A model generated the notes under the pieces. That model was not told the origin of the DNA. It made no database searches and saw nothing but the letters and a program-made list of their open reading frames with translations. From the NCBI GenBank assembly GCA_018713365.1, contig DVOU01000066.1, forward strand, positions 1 to 64,000: a DNA stretch of 64,000 bases, written 5' to 3'. Origin of the DNA: Pullichristensenella excrementipullorum. Its GTDB lineage: Bacteria; Bacillota; Clostridia; Christensenellales; Aristaeellaceae. The translations under genes and the position numbers were made by a program. Shown in pieces: positions 1-7,664 of this stretch (positions within the stretch are counted from its first letter, which is position 1; each line of letters opens with the position of its first letter).

Positions 1-130
1 ACAGTGTTTCCTGACAGCAGCTGTGCAAAATATCAAGAGGCTGGTGGCCTCTTTCTATCGCGCGTTTCCAAATTTTCTATCATTTTACCCCTGCGTTTGT
101 GCCTGAACGCAGGGGTTTGTCAGTGGTCTG

Positions 131-161
131 AGCGGCGGCCGCAACAGCGACCGCCGCTTTT
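131..161 (+). terminator. Probable intrinsic terminator
   Basis: AGCGGCGG (131-138) pairs perfectly with CCGCCGCT (151-158) and is followed by a short T run. The orientation suits a plus-strand gene ending before the window. Confidence 0.5.
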
Positions 162-218
162 GTATGCGCCGCGCCCCGTCAGCGCGCTCTTTGCCAACAG
201 CAACACCCCGCCGGACAG

Positions 219-255
219 CGCCCGTACCGAGACAAGCGCTTCGGGCGGGTTTTTT
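219..255 (+). terminator. Probable intrinsic terminator
   Basis: CGCCCG (219-224) pairs with CGGGCG (243-248), followed by GG and six T. It reads correctly only on the plus strand, although it lies just past the end of the minus-strand MFS gene. Confidence 0.45.
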
Positions 256-262
256 GCCGCCG

Positions 263-1432
263 TCAGCGCGCCTTGCGCGCGCGCAGCAGTTGCAGCGCCG
301 GTGCCGCCGCGGCGCCAATGAGCGCCAGCGCGCATACGGACATGCCCCAGCGCATGCCGGCGCGCTCCTCGATCATGCCGATCAGCGGCGAGGAGACGCA
401 GTTGCCGGCAAGCATGCAAAGATTCATCAGCGTCGAAGCCAACAGCGTGTTGGAGGCAAAACCGGCGCAGGCCGTGCCCAGCGCCACGGGAATGAGCGCC
501 CCGCACAGCAGCGAGCAGGCCAGCACGCAGCCGCACATCACCGCCGCGTTGCTCGCGCACAGTCCGGCGGCAAGCACGATGGCGCCAAGCGCGCAGGAGG
601 CGCTTATGTAGGTCAGCGGCTTTACGCGCAGCAGTGGTACGATCAGCCGCGAGAGCGTCAGACCGGCGTAGAGGAAGGCCAGCGCCAGCGCGCCCAGCGC
701 GCTTTGCAGGCCCACGTCCACATAGCGGTCGATCCAGACGATCATGCCCGAGAGGTGGATGCCGTAAAAGAGGATGCAAATGGCCAGCGCGCGCAGCGCG
801 GGGTCGCGGAAAAAGGCGACAAGCTGGGCGCGGGTCAGCGGCTCAGGCCGCGCGGCGGCGTCGCTCAAACGGATGCGCGCGTTGGCCGGCCACAGCACGG
901 CGACCGTGAACAGGCCGACGGCCAGAATGGTCAGATAGGCGCGCGGCATGTTCCCGGAAGAGCCCAGCATCGCGCCGAGCAGCAGCGGCGAAACGATGCC
1001 GGACAGCCCGTGGCAGGCGTGCATCACGCACATCATCCGCGCCGAGTTCTTCCCCGGGTGCAGGTCGGCGATCATCGAGGAGGAGATGGCGTCCATGTAG
1101 GCGTAGGCCACGCCCACCAGCGCGTACAGCCCCAGATACACGGGGAAGGAGGGCAGCAGCGAAAGCGGCACCATCAAAATCGCCATCAGCGCCACCGCCG
1201 CGGTCAAAAGCGTCTGCTTGCGCAGGCGGCCGATGACCCACAGGGAGGTGAACATGGCCGCGATGCAGCCGATGTTCTGCGCGGAGTTGGGGTAGCCCTG
1301 CTGCGAGGAAGCCAGATCGTAGTGGGCGATCATCGGCGTGAGCAGCGCACCGTGCGAGGAGTTGACCGCGGCCAGAAAGATCGTCGAGAGGCACACCGCC
1401 GCCGTCAGCAGCCAAACCTGCCGCTTCGTCAT
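263..1432 (-). CDS. MFS transporter
   Basis: A 389-residue integral membrane transporter of the major facilitator superfamily, expected to carry a small solute across the cytoplasmic membrane; substrate unknown. The chain is mostly hydrophobic segments, about 12, the first at residues 6-26. A basic loop GRLRKQ at residues 68-73 sits where the conserved loop 2-3 motif of the family lies. The ATG at 1432 is preferred over an in-frame start at 1549: AAGG lies 8 nt before it and the promoter at 1457-1485 falls between the two. It is divergent from the MATE genes, and no regulator gene is adjacent. Confidence 0.8.
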   Translation of the reverse strand: MTKRQVWLLTAAVCLSTIFLAAVNSSHGALLTPMIAHYDLASSQQGYPNSAQNIGCIAAMFTSLWVIGRLRKQTLLTAAVALMAILMVPLSLLPSFPVYLGLYALVGVAYAYMDAISSSMIADLHPGKNSARMMCVMHACHGLSGIVSPLLLGAMLGSSGNMPRAYLTILAVGLFTVAVLWPANARIRLSDAAARPEPLTRAQLVAFFRDPALRALAICILFYGIHLSGMIVWIDRYVDVGLQSALGALALAFLYAGLTLSRLIVPLLRVKPLTYISASCALGAIVLAAGLCASNAAVMCGCVLACSLLCGALIPVALGTACAGFASNTLLASTLMNLCMLAGNCVSSPLIGMIEERAGMRWGMSVCALALIGAAAAPALQLLRARKAR

Positions 1433-1456
1433 GAAAGCCACCTTCCTTTCCGCGCC

Positions 1457-1485
1457 ATTATACTGTACAGCGTGTAAAAATACAA
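1457..1485 (-). promoter_or_regulatory. Promoter of the MFS gene
   Basis: On the minus strand TTGTAT (1485-1480) is followed after 17 nt by a perfect TATAAT (1462-1457), about 25 nt before the chosen start codon at 1432. Confidence 0.65.
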
Positions 1486-1552
1486 GATGGATACGCGCCG
1501 CAAACGCATTTTTTACGCGCCGCGCGGGCGAAAAATATCCCGCCGCCACCCC

Positions 1553-1582
1553 TTGAAACTTAACATGCCTCTATACTATAAT
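1553..1582 (+). promoter_or_regulatory. Promoter of the MATE pair
   Basis: TTGAAA (1553-1558), 18 nt spacer, TATAAT (1577-1582), about 70 nt before the first MATE start. Divergent from the MFS promoter. Confidence 0.65.
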
Positions 1583-1650
1583 GCAATTGGAATGGACACA
1601 CGCCCCGACGTCCGCACGATGCTCCGCGGGCCGTTTTTTTCGGAGGAACG

Positions 1651-3027
1651 ATGCAGTCGATAGGAAAGAACATGACCGCGGGCAGCCCGCTGCGGCTCAT
1701 CCTCGCACTCTCGCTGCCGCTGATGGTGGCCAACGCCTTCCAGCAGCTCTACACCGTGGCGGACACGGCCATCGTCGGCCGCGTGCTTGGCCTCGAGGCG
1801 CTGGCGGCGTTGGGCGCGGTGGACTGGTTCAACTGGATGATGCTCTCCATCGTTCAGGGGCTGGCGCAGGGCTTCTCCGTGCGCATGGCGCAGCAGTTCG
1901 GCGCGGGGGACGGCGCGGGCCTGCGGCGCACCATCGGCAACGCCTGCTCGCTCTCGGCCATCTGCGCCGTGGCGCTCACCGCCGCCGCCCAGCTGCTCAC
2001 GCCCTTTGTGCTGCGCGTGCTGGAAACGCCCCCGTCCATCGTCGATACCTCGCTTGCCTACATACGCATCATCTTCTGGGGCCTGCCGGTAGTCATGGCC
2101 TTCAACCTCTTTTCCGCCATCCTCCGCTCCGTGGGCGATGGTCGGACGCCGCTTCTGGCGATGATCTTCGCCTGCGCGGTCAATATCTCGCTGGACCTGC
2201 TCTTCGTCGCCTCCTTTGATATGGGCGTGGAGGGCGCGGCCATCGCCACAGTCATCGCGCAGGGCTGTTCGGCGCTGATCTGCCTGCGCGCCCTCTGGCG
2301 CAGCGGCCTCATCCGCGTCGGCCGGGAGGATCTGCGCCCGGACGTCCGGCTCTGCCTGCGCCTGATGGCGCTGGGCGCGCCGGTGGCGGTGCAGAACATG
2401 GTCATCTCCGTGGGCGGCATGATCGTGCAGCGCGTGGTCAACAGCTTCGACGTCGTCTTCGTGGCCGGATATACCGCCACCAACAAGCTCTACGGCGTCC
2501 TGGAGATCGCCGCCACCTCCTTTGGCTACGCCATGACCGTCTACGTGGGGCAGAACCTCGGCGTATCTGCCTATGGCCGCATCCGCCGGGGTGTGCGCGC
2601 CGGCGTGGCGGCGGGGGTGCTGACCTCGGCGCTGATCTGCGCGGCGATGCTGCTCTTTGGCAAATCGCTGCTTTCCGGCTTCATCACCTCGCAGGACGCG
2701 GCCGAGGCCGCGCAGGCGCTTGAATACGCTATGCAGTTTTTGCGCCTGATGAGCGCGTTTCTGCCGGTTCTGTATATCCTGCACATCATCCGCTCCTCGC
2801 TGCAGGGCATGGGCGATACGCTCTTTCCCATGTTCTCCGGACTCGCGGAGCTGGCCATGCGCGTGGGCGCGGCGCTGTTTTTGCCCGCCCTGCTCGGCTA
2901 TGAGGCTGTGTTCGTGGGCGAGGTGCTGGCATGGGCGGGCGCGGATGTCATCCTCCTGACGCGCTATCTGGCGCGCAGCCGCCGCTTTCCCGCCGCCGAT
3001 GGCGCCTGCGAAGCGCCTTCGCGGTGA
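1651..3027 (+). CDS. MATE family efflux transporter (first of pair)
   Basis: A 458-residue multidrug and toxin extrusion (MATE) transporter. Members export organic cations, drugs or metabolites using a sodium or proton gradient. About 12 membrane segments are visible, and the N-terminal LPLMVANAFQQLYTVADTA followed by IVGR is typical of the DinF/NorM-like clostridial MATE group. The ATG at 1651 has GGAGG 5-6 nt upstream. A second MATE gene follows within 40 nt on the same strand, so the two are probably cotranscribed. Substrate is not readable from sequence. Confidence 0.9.
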   Translation: MQSIGKNMTAGSPLRLILALSLPLMVANAFQQLYTVADTAIVGRVLGLEALAALGAVDWFNWMMLSIVQGLAQGFSVRMAQQFGAGDGAGLRRTIGNACSLSAICAVALTAAAQLLTPFVLRVLETPPSIVDTSLAYIRIIFWGLPVVMAFNLFSAILRSVGDGRTPLLAMIFACAVNISLDLLFVASFDMGVEGAAIATVIAQGCSALICLRALWRSGLIRVGREDLRPDVRLCLRLMALGAPVAVQNMVISVGGMIVQRVVNSFDVVFVAGYTATNKLYGVLEIAATSFGYAMTVYVGQNLGVSAYGRIRRGVRAGVAAGVLTSALICAAMLLFGKSLLSGFITSQDAAEAAQALEYAMQFLRLMSAFLPVLYILHIIRSSLQGMGDTLFPMFSGLAELAMRVGAALFLPALLGYEAVFVGEVLAWAGADVILLTRYLARSRRFPAADGACEAPSR

Positions 3028-3063
3028 CACGATGACCATTGAAGGTTGGAGGTATTGGGAAAA

Positions 3064-4527
3064 ATGTTGCTGAGGTACCGCATAGGCCGCTGTCTGGAGG
3101 CCGTCGCCGCGCCGGTGCGCAAGTTGCTGCCGCACCACGCCCACCGGGAGATCGACATGGTCAACGGCCCGGTCTTTTCCAACGTCCTGCGCTATTCCAT
3201 CCCGCTGATCCTTTCGGGCATGTTGCAGCTTTTGTACAACATCGCCGATGTCATCGTGGTGGGCAAGTTTGAAAACCCGGCGGCAGTAGCCTCGGTGACG
3301 GCTACATCGTCGCTGATCACGCTGATGGTCAACCTCTTCATCGGTCTGTCGGTGGGCACGAGCGTGCTGGTGGCGCAGTTCACCGGCGCGGGCAAGTACC
3401 GCGAGGTGCAGGACACGGTGCATACCTCCGTCGCCCTCAGTCTGGTGATGGGCGTGCTGGTGGGGGCGTTTGGCCTCATTATGTCGCACACTTTTCTGGT
3501 GTGGATGGGCACGCCCGAGGGCGCGGTACTTGATGGCGCGTCGCTGTACATGCGCATCTACTTCCTCGGCATGCCGGGCAACATGCTCTACAACTTCGGC
3601 GCCGCCATCATGCGCTCGGTGGGCGACACCAAGCGCCCGCTGTACTATCTGTCGCTGGCGGGCGTCATCAACATCATTCTCAACATCGTCACCGTCGCCG
3701 CCTTCGGCATGGGCGTGGCAGGCGTGGCGCTGGCTACCATCGTCTCCCAGTACATATCGGCGGCGCTGGTAACGCTCAACCTCATCCGCTCCCACGGCAG
3801 CGTGCATCTGGATGTGAAAAAGCTGCGCATCCAAAAGCCCATCCTCGGCGGCATCATGAAGATCGGCCTGCCGGCGGGATTTTCCAGCATCATCTTCTCC
3901 ATCTCCAACGTGATGATCCAGTCCTCCATCAACGCCTTTGGCGAGAACGCCATCGCCGGCAGCGGCGCAGCCTCGCAGCTGGAGAGCTTCGTCTATACGG
4001 GCATGAACGCCGTGTCGCAGGCGGCGCTCTCCTTCACCGGGCAGAACATCGGCGCGCAGCGCTATGATCGCATCTCCAAAATCATGCGCACCTGCTCGCT
4101 GGTGGTCGTGGCTGCCGGTGTGGTGGTCGGCTCGCTGGTAACGCTCCTCTCCGAGCCGCTTCTGCATATGTTTATCAATGAGGAAGTGGATCCCGCCGCC
4201 ATCGCCGATGTGGTCCACAACGGTCAGATACGTCTGGAGATCATCTGCCTGCCGTACTTCATAGACGGGTTGATGGAAGTGTTTGCCAGCATGCTGCGCG
4301 GCATGGGCAGCGCCATCGCCCCGACGGTCATCACAGTGGTGGGCATCTGCGGTGTGCGCATCCTCTGGCTGTACACCATCTTCGCCGCCGACCACGTGCT
4401 GGATGTACTCTACCTTTCCTATCCCGTCTCGTGGTTCCTCACGGCAGCCACGCTGCTGTTCTGTTATTTCCACGTCCACAAAAAGCTCATGCGCTCCGTC
4501 TCCGCCATCCCGGCGGCAAACGCCTGA
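3064..4527 (+). CDS. MATE family efflux transporter (second of pair)
   Basis: A second MATE exporter of about 487 residues with the usual NGPVFSNVLRYSIPLILSGM start to helix 1 and about 12 membrane segments. It is clearly diverged from its neighbour, so this is either an old duplication or two separate MATE subgroups. The start is uncertain: ATG 3064 has GGAGG 11 nt upstream, ATG 3157 (MVNGPVF) has GGAG 6 nt upstream, and a TTG at 3046 is also in frame. I keep 3064 because related proteins carry a short basic extension before the IDM(T/V)NGP motif, which is in frame here. A strong terminator follows. Confidence 0.87.
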   Translation: MLLRYRIGRCLEAVAAPVRKLLPHHAHREIDMVNGPVFSNVLRYSIPLILSGMLQLLYNIADVIVVGKFENPAAVASVTATSSLITLMVNLFIGLSVGTSVLVAQFTGAGKYREVQDTVHTSVALSLVMGVLVGAFGLIMSHTFLVWMGTPEGAVLDGASLYMRIYFLGMPGNMLYNFGAAIMRSVGDTKRPLYYLSLAGVINIILNIVTVAAFGMGVAGVALATIVSQYISAALVTLNLIRSHGSVHLDVKKLRIQKPILGGIMKIGLPAGFSSIIFSISNVMIQSSINAFGENAIAGSGAASQLESFVYTGMNAVSQAALSFTGQNIGAQRYDRISKIMRTCSLVVVAAGVVVGSLVTLLSEPLLHMFINEEVDPAAIADVVHNGQIRLEIICLPYFIDGLMEVFASMLRGMGSAIAPTVITVVGICGVRILWLYTIFAADHVLDVLYLSYPVSWFLTAATLLFCYFHVHKKLMRSVSAIPAANA

Positions 4528-4538
4528 GCGCGCCTTCC

Positions 4539-4577
4539 GCCCGCCCTCACGAAAGCGCGTGGGGGCGGGCCTTTTTT
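4539..4577 (+). terminator. Intrinsic terminator after the MATE pair
   Basis: GCCCGCCC (4539-4546) pairs perfectly with GGGCGGGC (4563-4570). An inner CACG/CGTG extends the stem, and a T run follows at 4572-4577. Confidence 0.85.
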
Positions 4578-4647
4578 GTCCCCGAGGCATCCAAAATGGG
4601 AATTATTCCCAAATCGTGCTTTTGTTGGGTTTTCTTTTGGACAGCTC

Positions 4648-4676
4648 TTGCATTCAAGGTAAAATTCGTTTATACT
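4648..4676 (+). promoter_or_regulatory. Promoter of the 4707 gene
   Basis: TTGCAT (4648-4653), 17 nt spacer, TATACT (4671-4676), 30 nt before the start codon. No other clear promoter is visible before the HD-GYP gene, so this may also drive the downstream locus by read-through. Confidence 0.65.
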
Positions 4677-4706
4677 ATATATGTATGATTTTGCGTGAGG
4701 TGGAAT

Positions 4707-5393
4707 ATGTCGGAACTTGAGAATTATCAGGCTTCGGATTTCGCGCGGCAATGCGGCGCGTTGCTCTCAAAGATACCCGGCGTGTTCTCCGCCAACGTCA
4801 GCGAGGATGAATTGGGAGACATCGCCGAGATACACATCCTCGCCTCCACGCGGCGCAACGCCAAGCAGATCAGCCGGGATGTGCAGTCCGCCATCACCGC
4901 GGCCTTCCACCGCGAGGTGGACCACCGCACCATCAGCATCGCCCAGATCGACTCCACCGCCTATGCCGGCGTGGACGACTGCCGCATGCGTCAGGCGGCG
5001 CGGCTGCGCTACGCGGGCATGAACGTCTCCATGCGCGATGGGCGGCGCGTCTATGAAGTGCGCCTCACGCGCGAGGACACGGACTATACCGGCGAGGCGT
5101 CCTGCCCCAACTCGCCCCACCAGAAGCGGCGCGCCGTGGCTGAGGCCACTATCCGCGCTCTGGAAAGCGCCCTTTCGCTGGATGGCGAGCTTTCGCTGGT
5201 GGCGGTCCACAATTCGGACATTGCCGGCATCCCCATCATCGTCTGCGCCATCGAGTGTCCCGAAACGCGGGACGGGCGTCTGCTCATCGGCGCGGCGCAC
5301 TATATGCGCGATGACGACGAGGCCGAATGCGTCGTCCGCGCCACCCTCGACGCCCTCAACCGCTTTTGCGGTCGACTTGCCGTGCGCGATTAG
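4707..5393 (+). CDS. Unknown 228-residue cytoplasmic protein
   Basis: I do not recognise this protein. It is soluble, acidic and arginine-rich, with no signal peptide, membrane segment or cysteine motif. The first 75 residues look like a small alpha/beta unit (IPGVFSANVSEDELGDIAE, then EIHILAS) and a second alpha/beta half begins near residue 105 (RRVYEVRLT). GAGG 6 nt before ATG 4707 decides the start over an in-frame GTG at 4695. The gene has its own promoter, and its last codons lie inside an intrinsic terminator. It sits just upstream of the hairpin element and the HD-GYP gene, so a role in the same signalling unit is possible but only an inference. Confidence 0.75.
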   Translation: MSELENYQASDFARQCGALLSKIPGVFSANVSEDELGDIAEIHILASTRRNAKQISRDVQSAITAAFHREVDHRTISIAQIDSTAYAGVDDCRMRQAARLRYAGMNVSMRDGRRVYEVRLTREDTDYTGEASCPNSPHQKRRAVAEATIRALESALSLDGELSLVAVHNSDIAGIPIIVCAIECPETRDGRLLIGAAHYMRDDDEAECVVRATLDALNRFCGRLAVRD

Positions 5394-5406
5394 CGCGGCA
5401 TTTTTT
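5378..5406 (+). terminator. Terminator overlapping the stop codon of the 4707 gene
   Basis: TGCCG (5378-5382) pairs with CGGCA (5396-5400), with an inner CGC/GCG around GATTA, followed by six T (5401-5406). The TAG stop at 5391-5393 is inside the hairpin, so ribosomes finishing the upstream gene could affect termination. Confidence 0.65.
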
Positions 5407-5415
5407 GAAAGGGAG

Positions 5416-5627
5416 GAAAACAGCTCCGGCGCCTGATCGTGATCTCTAGCGTAGCGGAAATATAGCGTGCCTGCTAGCGAACGGCATAGCCTTGGTAATA
5501 GGAGGCTATATTTCAATGAAGACCAAGATCGTGGCTGCCCTGACCGCCCTCGCGGCGTTCGTTATGTCCTGCGGCGCTTTCATCACCTGGCGATAACGAC
5601 GGCATAGCTTGCGCCGGAGCTGTTTTC
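5416..5627 (+). promoter_or_regulatory. Candidate structured leader with 17-bp inverted repeat
   Basis: A perfect 17-bp inverted repeat, GAAAACAGCTCCGGCGC at 5416-5432 and its complement at 5611-5627, closes a 212-nt segment. Inside it, GAAATATAGC (5457-5466) pairs perfectly with GCTATATTTC (5505-5514), which covers the last base of the GGAGG site and the spacer before the 26-codon ORF. The sequence ACGGCATAGC occurs at 5481-5490 and again at 5599-5608, flanking that ORF, and TAGCG recurs four times at 5446-5478. The right arm ends about 38 nt before the HD-GYP start. It does not show the conserved blocks of a c-di-GMP-I riboswitch. A short mobile element with terminal repeats is an alternative, but no target-site duplication is evident. 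Confidence 0.5.
5516..5596 (+). CDS. 26-residue small peptide upstream of HD-GYP gene
   Basis: A 26-residue ORF, MKTKIVAALTALAAFVMSCG followed by AFITWR. GGAGG at 5501-5505 is 10 nt before the ATG, although pairing with 5457-5466 could mask the site. The peptide has two Lys, a hydrophobic stretch of about 16 residues and one Cys at residue 19. That layout is reminiscent of short AgrD-like autoinducer precursors, but the usual acidic C-terminal tail is missing and no AgrB-type gene is nearby. It could also be a small membrane peptide or a leader peptide controlling the downstream gene. Function unknown. Confidence 0.55.
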   Translation: MKTKIVAALTALAAFVMSCGAFITWR

Positions 5628-5665
5628 ACATACATGCAGTTTTGCTGGCAGGAGTAGAAGACGGA

Positions 5666-6973
5666 ATGCAGCAGAAGTGGGAGCGACCTTATATCTGGAC
5701 GATCATATCCTTGGGCTTTGCCCTGGTTGCGGTCGCCATTTACAGCGCCGTGCGCCAGTACGCCCTCGCGGATGTGGGCGAGTATCTTCGCCAGACGCTT
5801 TATCTCACCATCATCTGCGCCGTTTGCCGCTCCCTGCCGGTCTTTTTGTCCAACAACAAGGCCATGGATCTTTCGGTCATCAGTATCCTCATGACCCACC
5901 TGACCATGGGTACCGCGCAGGCCATCACCGTATACACGCTATCCACCTTCATCACCTTTTCCTTCAACGAGCCGGGCGGCAAGCACGTTTCCAGCATCTA
6001 CAACAGCGACCCGGTCAAATCGCTGTTCAATCTGGGCAGCATCGTCATCGCCATCGCCGTCTCCGGCCTCATCTGTTCGCTCACCGGCTGGCGCGCGGGG
6101 CAGTTCGTCTACCCGCAGATTTTGATCGTGACGGCCCTGTTCGCCATCTTCGCCTTTCTGGTCAACGCCCTGATCATGATGGGGTTGTTTTCCATGATCG
6201 ACGGCCTTGGCCGTTATGAGGCGCTGCACATGCTCGTGGGCCTGATCCCCAACGTACTGCCGGTCATGCCGCTGGGCTACGTGATGGCGCTGTTTTTGCG
6301 GCAGGAAAACGGCGTGCTGCTGGTCCTGTTCATGCTCCTGCCGCTGCTGCTCGCCCGCCACGGCTGGAAATTGTACGTGGATTCCATCAACCAGCAACAG
6401 CGCCTCGTAGACGCGCTCAACGCCTCCATGGAGGCGCGGGACGCCTACACCAGCGGTCACGCAAGGCGCGTCAGCGAATACGCGATGATGATCGCCCGCG
6501 AGATGGGCATCAGCGGCCGCGATATATACACCCTGCAGCGCGGCGCGCTGTTGCACGACGTGGGCAAGGTCGGCGTCAGCGATACGGTGCTGCTCAAGCC
6601 CGGCAAGCTCACCCCCGAGGAGCGCAAGCACATCGAGACCCACCCCGTCGTCGGCGCCAACATCACCACGCAGGTCGAGTTCGACGCGGACATCATCGAC
6701 ATGGTGCGCCATCACCACGAGCGCTTTGACGGCACCGGCTATCCCGACAAGCTCAAGGGCGAGGACATCTCCCGCAACGCCCGCATCCTGGCCGTGGCCG
6801 ATTCTCTGGACGCCATGCTCTCCGACCGCCCCTACCGCAAGGGCATGGAGAAGGAAAAGGCCCTCGGCCTCATCCGCGAGGCCTCCGGCACGCAATTCGA
6901 CCCCGTCGTGGTCGAAGCCCTGATGCGCGCCGCCAGCCATGAGCCGCTGGGGGAGGAGCGCAAGCCGTGTTGA
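5666..6973 (+). CDS. Membrane HD-GYP domain protein (c-di-GMP phosphodiesterase family)
   Basis: A 435-residue protein. Residues 8-230 form a multi-helix membrane domain of about 7-8 segments, of no family I can name. After a short linker, residues 245-425 are an HD-GYP domain. All key motifs are present: HDVGK (297-301), HHHERFDGTGYP with the GYP triad (349-360), DSLDAM (379-384) and GTQFDP (408-413). The family hydrolyses cyclic di-GMP, so this is probably a membrane sensor that lowers the second messenger. ATG 5666 has AGGAG 11 nt upstream. The gene is preceded by the inverted-repeat element and overlaps the DUF5317 gene by 7 nt. Confidence 0.88.
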   Translation: MQQKWERPYIWTIISLGFALVAVAIYSAVRQYALADVGEYLRQTLYLTIICAVCRSLPVFLSNNKAMDLSVISILMTHLTMGTAQAITVYTLSTFITFSFNEPGGKHVSSIYNSDPVKSLFNLGSIVIAIAVSGLICSLTGWRAGQFVYPQILIVTALFAIFAFLVNALIMMGLFSMIDGLGRYEALHMLVGLIPNVLPVMPLGYVMALFLRQENGVLLVLFMLLPLLLARHGWKLYVDSINQQQRLVDALNASMEARDAYTSGHARRVSEYAMMIAREMGISGRDIYTLQRGALLHDVGKVGVSDTVLLKPGKLTPEERKHIETHPVVGANITTQVEFDADIIDMVRHHHERFDGTGYPDKLKGEDISRNARILAVADSLDAMLSDRPYRKGMEKEKALGLIREASGTQFDPVVVEALMRAASHEPLGEERKPC

Positions 6974-7527
6974 TGCTCGTCGCTCTGGTCGCCTCTGTCC
7001 TCATCGGCTACGCGCGCCGCGGCAGGCTGCGCCACTATCTGGAACGCCCCCTGCGCGGCATCTGGCTGCCCATCGCCGCCTACGCGCTGGAGTTCTCCTT
7101 TGACGCGCTGGAAAGGATACTGCCGTGGCCGCCGTCCGCGTGGCTGGGCGTTGCCGTCTGCGCGGAATACGCGCTGCTCTTTGTCTTCCTCTGGCTCAAC
7201 CGCGAGCGCAAGGCCTTCTGGGTGCTGGCCATCTCCTCGCTGCTCAACTTCGTCGTCATTGCCATGAACGGCTTTCGCATGCCCATTTCGCCGGTGGTGC
7301 ATAACTACCCCATCTTTGAAAACATCGTCAGCCGCGTCAGCGCCGGAGAGATGGTCGAATACACGCTCGTCGGCTGGGATGGCCCGCTGTGGTGGCTGGG
7401 CGACACCATCCCCGTGCTATGGGTGGTCCCGGGGCTGGCCAGCGTCGGCGACATCGGTCTGGCCGTGGGCATGTTCATCCTCATACAGGAGATCATGTGC
7501 CCCAAGCCGCGCAAGGGCCGCCACTGA
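6967..7527 (+). CDS. DUF5317 family membrane protein
   Basis: A 186-residue membrane protein with about five or six hydrophobic segments and a conserved-looking NGFRMPISP motif near residue 103, matching my memory of the DUF5317 family; function unknown. GTG 6967 overlaps the end of the HD-GYP gene and has GGAGGAG 8 nt upstream, a better distance than the in-frame ATG at 6973. The overlap suggests translational coupling and a shared role with the membrane HD-GYP protein. Confidence 0.7.
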   Translation: MLMLVALVASVLIGYARRGRLRHYLERPLRGIWLPIAAYALEFSFDALERILPWPPSAWLGVAVCAEYALLFVFLWLNRERKAFWVLAISSLLNFVVIAMNGFRMPISPVVHNYPIFENIVSRVSAGEMVEYTLVGWDGPLWWLGDTIPVLWVVPGLASVGDIGLAVGMFILIQEIMCPKPRKGRH

Positions 7528-7634
7528 GCGCCTCCCGGCAAGGCCCGCGCCGCAGGATCACGCTGAGAGAAGATCAGGCGCGATGTTCGCATTCCTGACA
7601 CGCAGTCTTTTCAACACCTTGTCAATACCCCGAA

Positions 7635-7664
7635 GCCCCGTCCCGCTTTACCTTGGGACGGGGC
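7635..7664. terminator. Hairpin between convergent genes
   Basis: GCCCCGTCCC (7635-7644) pairs perfectly with GGGACGGGGC (7655-7664). It sits between the DUF5317 gene and the converging aspartokinase gene, overlapping the end of the latter. T runs are poor on both strands, so this is a weak or factor-aided terminator. Confidence 0.45.

Larger units (their letters stand above)
1..262. other. Gene-free left edge with stacked hairpins
   Basis: No convincing gene is visible. The stretch holds several inverted repeats: AAGAGGC/GCCTCTT at 35-53, CCCCTGCGTT/AACGCAGGGG at 88-114, and two GC-rich hairpins with T runs listed separately. They probably end transcripts arriving from a plus-strand gene left of the window and from the minus-strand MFS gene. 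Open frames here are short and lack ribosome sites. Confidence 0.6.

Noticed and set aside
164..1477. Long plus-strand ORF opposite the MFS gene (437 codons)
   Set aside because: Its protein is a run of Arg, Gln, His and Ala typical of the antisense of GC-rich coding DNA; the minus strand has a clear membrane transporter with promoter and ribosome site.
1576..4590. 1004-codon minus-strand ORF across both MATE genes
   Set aside because: Low-complexity His/Gln/Asp/Arg protein with no domains; an antisense shadow of two well-supported MATE genes.
5416..5627. Reading the 17-bp inverted repeat element as a c-di-GMP-I riboswitch
   Set aside because: The conserved blocks of that class (the GACGCAAAGCC-like core and paired G-rich tail) are not found; only loosely similar ACGGCATAGC copies occur.
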